Source: Coriobacteriaceae bacterium
Lineage (GTDB): Bacteria > Actinomycetota > Coriobacteriia > Coriobacteriales > Coriobacteriaceae
Length of the DNA stretch: 64,000 bases
Direction: 5' to 3'
NCBI GenBank assembly: GCA_025992855.1
Contig: DAJPGB010000001.1
Location: 558,001 to 622,000 of the forward strand
The stretch's first letter is position 1, and each line of letters begins with the position of its first letter. Below, piece after piece: positions 42,644 through 51,471 of this stretch. Position numbers and translations under genes: made by a program. The notes beneath the pieces were generated by a model. That model was given only the letters and a program-made list of their open reading frames with translations, was not told where the DNA came from and searched no databases.

Positions 42644-43996
42644 ATGGCATTCAACGACTTGATCGCCCAGAAAATAAAGGACTTTGAACAGCAGGGGGTT
42701 CCGCAGGTCTTTGAGCGAGACCTTGATCTGGGAAACCCACAGGAGCCAAAGCGCGACAACATCGTAAATGTGGTTGTGGGGGCCCGCCGTTGTGGAAAGA
42801 CGTATCGCCTGTATCAGGAGATGCAGCGGCTTCAGGGCCGGGGCGTCGAGCTTGACCGGATGCTTTACTTTAATTTTGAGGACGAGCGCTTGCGCCCGTA
42901 TGAGCCATCGCTGCTGGCGGACGTGCTTGACACGTTCTATGCGCTGCATCCTGCTGCTCGAACCGAGGGCGCTTACATTTTCTTTGACGAGATCCAGGAA
43001 ATTCCCGAATGGGGTGCGTTTCTGCGACGTGTAGTCGATACGGAGAAAGCGACCGTCTACGTGACGGGATCTTCTTCTAAGATGCTGTCCTCAGAACTTA
43101 AGAGCGAGTTTAGGGGTCGTTCTCTTATACGAGAGCTTTTTCCGTTGAGTTTTTCGGAATACGTCCGATATAAGACGGGGAGCGTTTTCGAGCCAGATGC
43201 GACCTTTTCCCCAAGCGATGCAGCGCTGCTTCGACATCATCTGATCGGATATCTTGAACGAGGGGGATTCATCGCGACACTTGAGCAGACGCCCGCAGAC
43301 GCGATTCAGCTGCTACAGGAATATGCTTCGCGAACGGTCGCCATGGACGTCGTTGAACGTTACGACGTCAAGAACCCTCGCCTGGCATCTCTGTTCCTGA
43401 CGCGGTGTATGGCATCTTCGGGACGAGAGCTGTCGGTGAACAAAGTGTACAACGAGTTCAAGAGCAGGCAGATACCCGTCAGTCGTAATTCGCTCAGCGA
43501 CTTACTTGAGTATTATGAGGATGCCTACCTGCTGTTCTCCGTGCCGGAGTTCACGCGTTCACTGGCAAATAACATGCGGTCTGCGTCTAAGGTCTACGCT
43601 GTCGATCCTGCGATGTTTGGAGCATTCTCTCCCGCATCGGCATTGGACCAGGGCCAGAGGCTCGAGACCGCAGTGTTCAACGCGCTAAGAAGAAGGACTC
43701 CCGCGGTGAGGGTCGGATCGGTCTGCCGCTTGCTGATCAAAGAGAAGAGCAAAAACCATGAGGTGGACTTTGTGGCTGGGGACGCACTTCTCATGCGGGC
43801 TTATAGCCTGATTCAGGTGAGTGTGGATATGGCAAGTGAGAAAACGCGCGAGCGCGAAATTGCCGCGCTTGATGCCTCGATGGCCCAGTTCGATCTTGGC
43901 GAGTCGGCAATCGTTACCATGGATGAGCAGGCCGATATTCCATGCAAGCACGGTGTGGTACACGTTGTTCCCGCATGGAAGTGGCTCCTTGCCTAA
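42644..43996 (+). CDS. AAA ATPase with DUF4143 domain
   Basis: 450 residues. The AAA_14 part has Walker A VVVGARRCGKTYRLY (about 46-53), DRMLYFNFEDERL, Walker B AYIFFDEIQEIPEWG and the sensor-like VYVTGSSSKMLSSEL. The C-terminal DUF4143 region (about 195-400; VAMDVVERYDVKNPRLAS, NSLSDLLEYYEDAYLLF, KNHEVDFVAG) contains a nuclease-like EVDFV segment found in the family. These genes are common, scattered and mobile; their role is unsettled (toxin-antitoxin-like or DNA-related proposals). Lower GC than its neighbours and the flanking palindromes suggest acquisition by transfer. Confidence 0.85.
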   Translation: MAFNDLIAQKIKDFEQQGVPQVFERDLDLGNPQEPKRDNIVNVVVGARRCGKTYRLYQEMQRLQGRGVELDRMLYFNFEDERLRPYEPSLLADVLDTFYALHPAARTEGAYIFFDEIQEIPEWGAFLRRVVDTEKATVYVTGSSSKMLSSELKSEFRGRSLIRELFPLSFSEYVRYKTGSVFEPDATFSPSDAALLRHHLIGYLERGGFIATLEQTPADAIQLLQEYASRTVAMDVVERYDVKNPRLASLFLTRCMASSGRELSVNKVYNEFKSRQIPVSRNSLSDLLEYYEDAYLLFSVPEFTRSLANNMRSASKVYAVDPAMFGAFSPASALDQGQRLETAVFNALRRRTPAVRVGSVCRLLIKEKSKNHEVDFVAGDALLMRAYSLIQVSVDMASEKTREREIAALDASMAQFDLGESAIVTMDEQADIPCKHGVVHVVPAWKWLLA

Positions 43997-44012
43997 CCAT
44001 CTACGGATCTGT

Positions 44013-44036
44013 GGGGCCAGGACCTCCTGGCCCCTT
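44013..44036 (+). terminator. Likely terminator after the ATPase gene
   Basis: Ten-bp stem GGGGCCAGGA/TCCTGGCCCC with a 2-nt turn (4 nt if the inner pair opens), followed by a weak TTC tail, 17 bp after the stop. Confidence 0.5.
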
Positions 44037-44069
44037 CATCACGGTTGGGGAGCACCATGATGCGCCCGG

Positions 44070-45566
44070 CTAGTCCTGGGCCTTGATGCTTGGCATCAGA
44101 ATCTGGGCGAGGTAGTCGGTCTCGAGTTTGGTCGCGGCGTCGGCTTTGCCGTCTTTGCCGACCAGTACGTTCTTGATCTGGCTATAGGTGTAGCGGTTGC
44201 CGGTCGTAAGCTCGACAAGCTCAATGGCCGTGTCCATGGGGTAGGTTGACACGGGGTTCTGCGTGCGTCCGTTGATGGTCTGGGGCACCACGTACGGATA
44301 GACAGGACCGCTAGCATAGACGGTGTAACCGTTGCCTAGATTGGCCGCACCCAAAACCGTATCGCCTTCATCGGGCGTAAAGCTCTCGCCCTCGCGCACC
44401 GCGACGATCGTCACAATCGGCGTATCGCTGTCGCCGGCAAGATAGATGCATAGCGTGCTGCCATTTTGCCAAGTCTCGACCTTGCCGTACCACTCGACGG
44501 GGATATCGAGCTGGTAGAGGTCGGTTGCCTTGTGACGGGCGTCGGCATCATGGGCCGCCTGTGCCTTTTGCGCGCTCACGGCATTGACGGCGGCGTCGCG
44601 CCGCGCGGTTGCCGCCTGCTGGAGCACCTTGGCGGTGGCGGCGGAGCTCGCGCCGCCTTCCTCGGCATACTTGGCGGCGGCATCGATTTGGTCGTCAGTC
44701 ACCGTGTCGGCCGAAGGCACCTTAAGCTTAAAGGTGGTCTGGGCACTCAAATCCTGCCCATCGCTCTTAATGGTGACCTGCGCCTTGGTGGTCGGCACGG
44801 TATAGACGGTGCCGTCGGACGCGATGGGGGAGGCGGCAATGGAGAGCGTGTAGTCACCGGGTAGCAGTTTGATGCCACGGCCGTGCTCGTCAACATAGAG
44901 TGTTTCGCTCACGGAAGAACCGTCGGAATCCTGCCCGCTCACCTGCACGGGAATCTTGGAGCCGGCGGAACACTCGAGCCCCGCGGCGTGTACGCCAATC
45001 TGCACCGACATCATCGTGTGGGCATTGGCGGCGGTGATGGCAGCCTGCTCTTGCCGGTATCCGTTCCAGGCTGCGTAGCCTGCGCCGCCGGCGACGAGCG
45101 CGACGGCCACAACGCCGGCAACCATCAGGTTGCGGCGCTTGGGCGACATCTTGCGATGACGAACCTCGGCTTCGCGTGCCGAAGGAACGGACGGTAGGGG
45201 AATATCGCCCATGGCGATGGTCTCGTCCACGGCAGGCGCGGAGCCCAGGCCGGGAAGCTCGCGGGTCAGCGAATCCTCGGCCGGTAAGCTGTCGAGCAGG
45301 ACGGTTTCCTCGCCTGTGTCGGATTCGGGCTGGTTGCCGGCCTCGCTTTCGGTGTCTTCGTGATCTGCCTCATCCTCGGCAGGCTCAACGTCGTCTGCAT
45401 CCTGATCATCGGATTGCGCCTCGGTTTCCGGCTCATCCTGCACATCAACACCCGAATCGTCAAACGCAATCTCATCGAGTGAAATCCGGTCTAAGCTCTC
45501 CAAGGCCTCAGCGCAAGCTTCTGCATCTTGGGCCGCATCCTCTTGGCCCATCGTCTCATCTTTCAT
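44070..45566 (-). CDS. Single-pass envelope protein with acidic cytoplasmic tail, unknown function
   Basis: 498 residues. The first ~140 are strongly acidic and disordered (QDEPETEAQSDDQDADDVEP). KMSPKRRN precedes one membrane helix (about 147-168, MVAGVVAVALVAGGAGYAAW), then an extracellular part with a beta-rich segment (GIKLLPGDYTLSIAASPIASDG), an Ala-rich coiled coil (about 300-345) and a C-terminal DUF4767-like globular region. It resembles envelope proteins of Coriobacteria but I cannot name the family. GGGGG before ATG 45566 is its ribosome binding site. It is convergent with the ATPase gene. Confidence 0.7.
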   Translation of the reverse strand: MKDETMGQEDAAQDAEACAEALESLDRISLDEIAFDDSGVDVQDEPETEAQSDDQDADDVEPAEDEADHEDTESEAGNQPESDTGEETVLLDSLPAEDSLTRELPGLGSAPAVDETIAMGDIPLPSVPSAREAEVRHRKMSPKRRNLMVAGVVAVALVAGGAGYAAWNGYRQEQAAITAANAHTMMSVQIGVHAAGLECSAGSKIPVQVSGQDSDGSSVSETLYVDEHGRGIKLLPGDYTLSIAASPIASDGTVYTVPTTKAQVTIKSDGQDLSAQTTFKLKVPSADTVTDDQIDAAAKYAEEGGASSAATAKVLQQAATARRDAAVNAVSAQKAQAAHDADARHKATDLYQLDIPVEWYGKVETWQNGSTLCIYLAGDSDTPIVTIVAVREGESFTPDEGDTVLGAANLGNGYTVYASGPVYPYVVPQTINGRTQNPVSTYPMDTAIELVELTTGNRYTYSQIKNVLVGKDGKADAATKLETDYLAQILMPSIKAQD

Positions 45567-45702
45567 ATATCCCCCAAGCTCAATATCGGGACAACAATGT
45601 ACCCAAAAACAGAGTCATATAGAGCTGTCAGGCAATCGGAAATCTGATTTTATCTGTGCGAGAGGTTTTGAATATGTGCGTGGATGCGCGCAACAACAAA
45701 AA

Positions 45703-45737
45703 GCCCCCGGAAAGCGGACAAATCGCTTTCCGGGGGC
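45703..45737 (-). terminator. Intrinsic terminator after the DUF5692-like gene
   Basis: Perfect 14-bp stem GCCCCCGGAAAGCG with a 7-nt loop; on the minus strand it is followed by TTTTTGTTG. It ends the transcript of the interrupted membrane-protein gene. Confidence 0.85.
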
Positions 45738-45807
45738 ATGCAATACGTTGCATTGCGCGGAGTCGGCCAGGCGGCTTCACATTCAAGCGATGTTTGCGTC
45801 GGGCGCG

Positions 45808-46815
45808 TTACTCGGCGTGCGCGTAATCAACCTTGGCGCGGCGGGCGGTAGCCTTCTCCCAATCGCTGGTGCCCTCAAAGACATCCTGCTTGTAGGGGTT
45901 GCGGCCGAGCTTCTTGGCGCGGTAGGCGATGTAGATGATCGCGGCGACGTTGGCGATCAGCGCAGCGACCGAGACCGCGGTGGCGGCGCCGGGGTCGAGC
46001 GTGGAGTGGGTCACAAAGATGGACTCCTCCTGGAAGAACGGGAACACTTGGGCAAACATGCATCAAATGGCCAGCGTAAAGGCGCGGTTCTGGATCCAGC
46101 CGCCCTTGTTCCAGATAAAGGCGGCGACGGTGGGCGCCAGCAGCAGCGCAAAGCCGCAGAACCAGGAGTGGGTGGGCAGGCAGTTGTAGGTGTAGCAGAA
46201 GTTCCAGATATCGTAGGCGATGATGTAGACCCAGGTCATGTCGGGCCACAGCATGTCGGTCTTGTCCTCGGAGGCGTAGACGCTCCACCAACCGGTCATG
46301 CAGAAGATGTTGATGATACCGGCGATGCCGTTGAACACGTTGTTCCAGCCGGCCAGCTGCGTGGCACCCTCGGAGGTGACCCAGGTGGACTCGCCCAGGA
46401 CAAAGAAGTGATAGGCGCTCTCGAAGTCGGACACGACGGCGATCATGATGTTGATGGCGACGATCACAAACGGCCACGCGCGGAACCAATGCGCCTTGCC
46501 GATCTTGCCCCACTGGTACTTAATGGCAATGAAGCCCCAGCAACCGGCCAGCGCCGCGTATACCTTGGCGTAGTGGAACCAGCTGTTCTGGTACACATGG
46601 GTGGGGTTGGTGAGCGCCCACTCGGCACCCTGTGAGACGCCGATGGCGATGGCGACGCAGTAGATGGTCATGGCCAGCGGAGCCACGCCAAAGATGATTG
46701 CCGCGCCGAGCTTGGTGCGGCGGCCGACCTCGTTGAGCACGATCAGGCCGATAAAGACCATGGCCCAGCCGACCCAGTGGATAAGGGTATTGCTACCCCA
46801 AACATCGAACAGCAT
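45808..46815 (-). pseudogene. DUF5692-like membrane protein interrupted by one in-frame TGA
   Basis: Two open parts in one frame, 250 and 84 codons, are split by TGA at 46063-46065; read through they give about 335 residues, the expected family length. The protein has nine or so hydrophobic helices (VGWAMVFIGLIVLNEVGRRTK; WPDMTWVYIIAYDIWNFCYTYN; THSWFCGFALLLAP). The stop falls in TLAI*CMFAQVFPFFQ, where I recall relatives having Trp, so TGG to TGA is likely. The second part has ATG two codons after the stop, so a split product is possible. Function unknown; TetR gene upstream on the same strand. Confidence 0.65.
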
Positions 46816-46878
46816 GCTGCTCTCCTTTCACAAGCCCGCGGCCCCTCTTCCGATCGCGGGCAGTTTGGCCAAATGTCG

Positions 46879-47541
46879 TCAGTTCTGGGGCTTGCGCTCC
46901 GGATACTTGGCGGTATAGCCCTCGATGTGGAGTGTCGAGGCGATGATTTCCTTGACCGTCTCGTCGGGCACATCGGGATGCGTGCGGATATACATCAAAA
47001 GACCCATGATGAGGGTGTAGAACGTCTCGTAGACATGGTCGATGCGCAGCTCGTGATGGGCGACAAAATCAACCACGGTGGTGTCGCAGATGTACTGAGC
47101 CACGCGCTGAACCACGTTGTGCAGAAAGCCGCCGTAGAGTGCGCCGCTGTTGGAGGTCAGAGTGTGCGGCAGTTCATGGCCGCTGGCGACCAGCCGCTTA
47201 AAGAGCGGGGCGACGGTGTCGAGCGCGCCCTCGATATCGCCGACGGTGCGGCCGGCGTTCCACTGCTCGAGTTCGGAGATAAAGCCGTCGATCGCCTCGT
47301 CCATAACAGCGGTGACGGCGGCGTCCATATCGGCAAAGTAGTGGTAGAACAGCGAGCGCGTGCAGCCGGCTCGTTTGGTCACGGCCGATACCGATAGGTG
47401 GGACACGCCCAACTCGGAGCTTACGGTGCGCACGGCATCGAGGATCTCGCGACGGCGTTCGTCGCCCGTCAGGCGCTTTGCCGCGCTATCGGATGCAGGG
47501 ACGGCATCGACCACAGAGGTATCTGCTGCGTTGTTGCCCAT
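46879..47541 (-). CDS. TetR-family transcriptional regulator
   Basis: 220 residues. N-terminal TetR helix-turn-helix: RREILDAVRTVSSELGVSHLSVSAVTKRAGCTRSLFYHYFADMDA (about 30-72). The helical C-terminal ligand domain is unlike known drug sensors and contains His-rich VDFVAHHELRIDHVYETF. AAAGGCGG precedes ATG 47541. It lies between the DUF5692-like gene (63 bp downstream, same strand) and a divergent flavoprotein gene; two matched palindromes in the divergent gap are likely its operators, so it probably controls both sides. Confidence 0.9.
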   Translation of the reverse strand: MGNNAADTSVVDAVPASDSAAKRLTGDERRREILDAVRTVSSELGVSHLSVSAVTKRAGCTRSLFYHYFADMDAAVTAVMDEAIDGFISELEQWNAGRTVGDIEGALDTVAPLFKRLVASGHELPHTLTSNSGALYGGFLHNVVQRVAQYICDTTVVDFVAHHELRIDHVYETFYTLIMGLLMYIRTHPDVPDETVKEIIASTLHIEGYTAKYPERKPQN

Positions 47542-47599
47542 GTTTTGCCGCCTTTCATCCTCTTTTGCCTGACCGTTCGCCTATCAGTCTTGAATATTG

Positions 47600-47637
47600 T
47601 TGACGGTTCGTCAATACTATTTTTGACACAATGTCAA
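47600..47637. promoter_or_regulatory. Two TTGAC-N5-GTCAA operators
   Basis: TTGACGGTTCGTCAA (47600-47614) and TTGACACAATGTCAA (47623-47637) are 15-bp palindromes with centres 23 bp apart, about two helical turns, placed between the divergent TetR and flavoprotein genes. Confidence 0.75.
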
Positions 47638-47730
47638 CAATGGTGGGTGAACGGCATGGGGGCATGCCCGGCCTGCAAAAAAAGAGGGGCGCTGCGGCCT
47701 TGTCGTGCTGCGGCAAGAGAAGGGACAACC

Positions 47731-50508
47731 ATGATTCTCAACGGACCGGGAATTAGCTACACCGAGCCCGATATCGGTTCGGAGTTCGTGCCGCCGCTGC
47801 CGGAGCATCCGCGCGAGGCAATCGTCAAGCTGTGCGAGCACTGCACCAACCGTCTGCTGCATCGCGACGAGCTGCTGGGCTACGAGTACTGGTCGTTTGC
47901 CGAGGCCGCAACCGACGAGCAGGCCGAAGTGCTCTGCAAGATGAAGATGCGCCGTCCCTATACGCTGCCCGAGATGGTCAAGCTCACCGGCATGCCCGAG
48001 GCCGATATCGAGAAGATGCTCGACGACATGAGCTACACGGGTCTGCTCGAGTACAACTGGGAAAACCCCGAGCGCGCCAAGCAGTGGGTGCTGCCCATGC
48101 TGGTGCCGGGTTCTGCCGAGTTCCTCAACATGCGCGTGGGCCAGCTCGAGGAGCATCCGGTCTACGCCAAGTTTTTTGAACAGGCGTCCAAGGGACCGCT
48201 GTCCAAGGCCACGCCTATGGTGCCGCCCGGAGGCGCCGGTATCGGCATGCACGTCATTCCGGTCGAGAAGGCCATTGACGCCGCGAGCACCTCGGTGCCT
48301 ATTGAGCATATCGAGCATTGGCTCGACAAATACGAGGGTAAGTATGCCGCCAGCACCTGCAGCTGCCGCGCGAGCCGTCGCGTGATGGGCGAGGGCTGCG
48401 CCGACGACCCGGCCGATTGGTGCATCGCCGTAGGCGATATGGCCGACTACGTGGTCGAGACCGATCGTGGCCACTATGTGACGCGCGAGGAAGTCTACGA
48501 CATTCTGCGCCAGGCCGAGGACAACGGCTTTGTGCACCAGATCACCAACATCGACGGCGAGAACAAGATCTTCGCTATCTGCAACTGCAACGTCAACGTG
48601 TGTTATGCCCTGCGCACCTCGCAGCTGTTCAACACGCCCAACCTGTCGCGCTCGGCCTATGTCGCCAAGGTCGAGAAGGACAAGTGCGTGGCCTGCGGTC
48701 GCTGCGTAGAGGTGTGCCCGGCCGGCGCCGCCAAGCTGGGCCAGAAGCTCTGCAGCAAAAAGGCCGGCGGACAGGTGCCCGAGTATCCGCGCCAGGAACT
48801 GCCCGACGCCACCAAGTGGGACCACACCAAGTGGTCGCCCAACTACCGCAACGACAACTGCATCGAGACGCATGAGTCCGGCACCGCCCCCTGCAAGACG
48901 GCCTGCCCTGCACACGTCGCCGTTCAGGGTTATTTGAAGCTCGCGGCCCAGGGGCGCTATGACGAGGCCCTTGCGCTCATCAAGCGCGAGAACCCGCTGC
49001 CCGCTATCTGCGGCCGCGTGTGCAACCGCCGCTGCGAGGACGCCTGCACTCGCGGTCGCGTGGACGCCGCCGTGGCTATCGACGAGGTCAAGAAGTTTAT
49101 CGCCCAGCGCGATCTTGATGCCGCGACCCGCTATGTCCCGCCCGTGGTGACGCCGACGCGCGCTGGCGGCTTCGATCAGAAGATCGCCATCATCGGTGCC
49201 GGTCCGGCCGGCCTGTCCTGCGCTTTCTACCTGGCCGAGAAGGGCTACAAGCCTGTCGTGTTCGAGAAGAACGAGCGCCCGGGCGGTATGCTCACCTACG
49301 GTATTCCCAGCTTTAAGCTGCAGAAGGATGTTATCGAGGCCGAGGTCGAGATCATTCGCCTGATGGGTGCCGAGTTCCGCCATGGCGTGGAGGTCGGCCG
49401 CGATGTGACGCTCGACGAGCTGCGCGAGCAGGGCTTTAAGGCCTTCTACGTGGCTATTGGCTGCCAGGGCGGCCGCCTCGCCGGTATTCCGGGCGAGGAT
49501 GCCGAGGACGTGACTGTGGCCGTCGACTTTTTGCGCGAGGTCAACAGCGGCAAGATCGACGCGCTGCCTGGCCGCACCATCGTGGTGGGCGGCGGCAACG
49601 TGGCCATCGACGTGGCCCGCAACGCCTGCCGTCTGGGATCGGCGCACGTTGAGATGTTCTGCTTGGAGAGCGAGGCTCAGATGCCCGCCAGCGAGGAGGA
49701 GCGTCGCGAGGCCATTGAGGACGGCGCGCACATCAGCTGCGGCTGGGGCCCCAAGGAGGTCCATCTGGACGATGCCGGCCGTGTATGCGGCATTACCTTC
49801 AAGCGCTGCACGCGTGTCTTTGACGACGAGGGCCGTTTTGCGCCCGAGTACGACGAGAACGACCTGCGTCGCGTGGACGCCGATCGCGTGGTCATGTCCA
49901 TCGGTCAGTCCATCGTGTGGGGCGACCTGTTGGCCGGCTCCAAGGTCGAGCTCGGCCGTGGCCAGGGCGCCCTTGCCGATCCCCAGACCTATCAGACCGC
50001 CGAACCCGACATCTTTGTGGGCGGTGACGTCTACACCGGCCCCAGCTTTGCCATCGATGCCATCGCCGCCGGTCACGAGGCCGCGGTATCCATACATCGC
50101 TTTGTGCAGCCGGGCTCTACGCTCACCATCGGCCGCAACCAGCGCCGCTACACCGCGCTCGACCGCGACGATGTCGTGATCGAGAGCTACGACAACGCGA
50201 GCCGCGAGGTTGCCCATGTGGACCGCGAGCGCGAGAAAGCCGCGCCGTTTAGCGAGTACGTCGAGACCTTTACCGAAGAGCAGGTGCGCGCCGAGACCGC
50301 CCGTTGCCTGGGCTGCGGTGCCTCGATCGTCGACCCCAACAAGTGCATCGGCTGCGGCCTGTGCACCACCAAGTGCGCGTTCGACGCCATCCATCTGGAT
50401 CGCGACCGCCCCGAGTGCTCAACGATGGTCAAATACGAGCAAAAGCTCCCAAGCCTCGGCAAGTACGCGCTCAAGCGCGCAATCAAGATTAAATTCGGTC
50501 GCAAGTAA
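47731..50508 (+). CDS. Multi-cluster iron-sulfur flavoprotein (GltD-like NAD(P)H oxidoreductase)
   Basis: 925 residues. The N-terminal 300 residues hold a winged-helix-like segment (TLPEMVKLTGMPEADIEKML) and a cysteine pattern CSCRASRR..GC..WC and CNCNVNVC. A ferredoxin-type motif CVACGRCVEVCP starts at 319, a GltD-type cysteine set CKTACP..CGRVCNRRCEDAC at about 388-440, then FAD site IAIIGAGPAGLSC (about 483), NAD(P) site TIVVGGGNVAIDVARNACRLG and GGDVYTGPSFAIDAIAAG. The C-terminus has CLGCGASIVDPNKCIGCGLC. It should move electrons between NAD(P)H and ferredoxin or an unknown partner. AGAAGGG precedes ATG 47731. Confidence 0.85.
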   Translation: MILNGPGISYTEPDIGSEFVPPLPEHPREAIVKLCEHCTNRLLHRDELLGYEYWSFAEAATDEQAEVLCKMKMRRPYTLPEMVKLTGMPEADIEKMLDDMSYTGLLEYNWENPERAKQWVLPMLVPGSAEFLNMRVGQLEEHPVYAKFFEQASKGPLSKATPMVPPGGAGIGMHVIPVEKAIDAASTSVPIEHIEHWLDKYEGKYAASTCSCRASRRVMGEGCADDPADWCIAVGDMADYVVETDRGHYVTREEVYDILRQAEDNGFVHQITNIDGENKIFAICNCNVNVCYALRTSQLFNTPNLSRSAYVAKVEKDKCVACGRCVEVCPAGAAKLGQKLCSKKAGGQVPEYPRQELPDATKWDHTKWSPNYRNDNCIETHESGTAPCKTACPAHVAVQGYLKLAAQGRYDEALALIKRENPLPAICGRVCNRRCEDACTRGRVDAAVAIDEVKKFIAQRDLDAATRYVPPVVTPTRAGGFDQKIAIIGAGPAGLSCAFYLAEKGYKPVVFEKNERPGGMLTYGIPSFKLQKDVIEAEVEIIRLMGAEFRHGVEVGRDVTLDELREQGFKAFYVAIGCQGGRLAGIPGEDAEDVTVAVDFLREVNSGKIDALPGRTIVVGGGNVAIDVARNACRLGSAHVEMFCLESEAQMPASEEERREAIEDGAHISCGWGPKEVHLDDAGRVCGITFKRCTRVFDDEGRFAPEYDENDLRRVDADRVVMSIGQSIVWGDLLAGSKVELGRGQGALADPQTYQTAEPDIFVGGDVYTGPSFAIDAIAAGHEAAVSIHRFVQPGSTLTIGRNQRRYTALDRDDVVIESYDNASREVAHVDREREKAAPFSEYVETFTEEQVRAETARCLGCGASIVDPNKCIGCGLCTTKCAFDAIHLDRDRPECSTMVKYEQKLPSLGKYALKRAIKIKFGRK

Positions 50509-50510
50509 TG

Positions 50511-50660
50511 AGGTTCCGCCGTTCTAACGAACGGCGGCACTGCCGACGCTGCGCGGCGCCCAAGCACCCCATCTTGCCCCTCAACTTCGGCGCCGCGGGC
50601 AAAAGCCCAGCGGACGCCTTGTTTCGGGGCAACCTGGGGCACCTGGATCGCCGCTCGCTG
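50511..50660 (+). repeat. Folded 3'-UTR element, copy 4
   Basis: Starts 2 bp after the flavoprotein stop. Hairpin I: CCGCCGTTC-TAAC-GAACGGCGG. Linker CCGACGCTGC. Hairpin II: GCGGCG/CGCCGC, CCCCA/TGGGG and TTGCCCC/GGGGCAA helices and apical GGGC-AAAA-GCCC. It keeps the TCAACTTCGGCG and GTTTC strand segments of copies 1 and 2 although the stems differ. Confidence 0.75.
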
Positions 50661-50705
50661 ACGTTTGGCTGACATCGCATCAACCGTTGTTGAAAGGTTT
50701 CTACC

Positions 50706-51134
50706 TTGCATGAATTGGGAATCGTTTACCACATCATTCGCGATGTCGAGAATGTGGCGCGCGCTCATGGCGTGCGTCGCGTTTCGAGCGTGACGTTGCT
50801 ACTGGGCGAGGTCTCGGGCGTCGTTCCCGACTTGCTGCTCGACGCTTGGCGCTGGGCAGCAGATAAAAAGCCTATCACCGAGGGCGCGGAGCTTATCGTG
50901 GAGCCCGTCGAGGCCGTGACACATTGCGAGGCGTGCGGCTGCGACTACGCGACGGTCGAGCACGGCAAGACCTGTCCCCAGTGCGGTAGCGGCGAGACCT
51001 ATTTGCTGCAGGGTCAAGAGGTAATGATCAAACAGATCGAGACCCCCGACGAGGACCCGGCAGACGCTGCTCCTGACGGCCTCTCCGACGCCCCCGATGC
51101 CGTCGACGCCGCCAACCCTCTCCATATCGCCTAA
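50706..51134 (+). CDS. hypA: Hydrogenase nickel incorporation protein HypA
   Basis: 142-residue nickel chaperone for [NiFe] hydrogenase. The start is TTG 50706, which yields the essential MHE start (His2 binds nickel); GAAAGG precedes it. The zinc site is CEACGCDYATVEHGKTCPQCGS. After the usual ~113-residue domain comes an acidic Asp/Ala/Pro-rich tail of about 30 residues. It is 30 kb away from hypFCDE in this window and hypB is not beside it, as the next genes are a mannose PTS. Confidence 0.93.
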   Translation: MHELGIVYHIIRDVENVARAHGVRRVSSVTLLLGEVSGVVPDLLLDAWRWAADKKPITEGAELIVEPVEAVTHCEACGCDYATVEHGKTCPQCGSGETYLLQGQEVMIKQIETPDEDPADAAPDGLSDAPDAVDAANPLHIA

Positions 51135-51197
51135 CATCCAATGACTACATGGGCTAGAGTTCTAAACATATTTGCTTCGGTTAGTCAAGTCATGTCT

Positions 51198-51401
51198 GTT
51201 TAAACAAAATGGCGGCACGCAAACGCATTGGGATCCACCTAAAAGAGGTCTTAACGAACAGTGCACCTTTATATGTCTTTGAAAGCAATCAGCAAATCAC
51301 GTTTTAGCAGGCAATAAGCTGTAAACCGGCAACGTAATCAATTTGTAACAAACTTAGACGTTTAAACAAATAATCCAACCTTTTGCGAATTTAGCTATAA
51401 T
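51198..51401 (+). promoter_or_regulatory. Promoter region of the mannose PTS operon with repeated GTTTAAACAAA
   Basis: The AT-rich 337-bp leader (51135-51471) contains GTTTAAACAAA at 51198-51208 and 51360-51370, and a consensus TATAAT at 51396-51401 about 70 bp before the start codon; the -35 is weak, which suits activator control. I see no sigma-54 type promoter, unlike Firmicutes man operons. Confidence 0.5.
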
Positions 51402-51471
51402 TCCACAATCCAAACAGGTATACTTCCTTCATGTCATGTAGGAATTACGTAGACAAAAAGGAGGTTATGTG

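Noticed and set aside
46060..46065. TGA as a selenocysteine codon in the DUF5692-like gene
   Set aside because: No convincing SECIS-type hairpin follows the TGA and the site matches a Trp position rather than a Cys one; a nonsense change is simpler.
47617..50394. Long minus-strand open frame opposite the flavoprotein
   Set aside because: Antisense shadow of a GC-rich gene; no start signals or family features.
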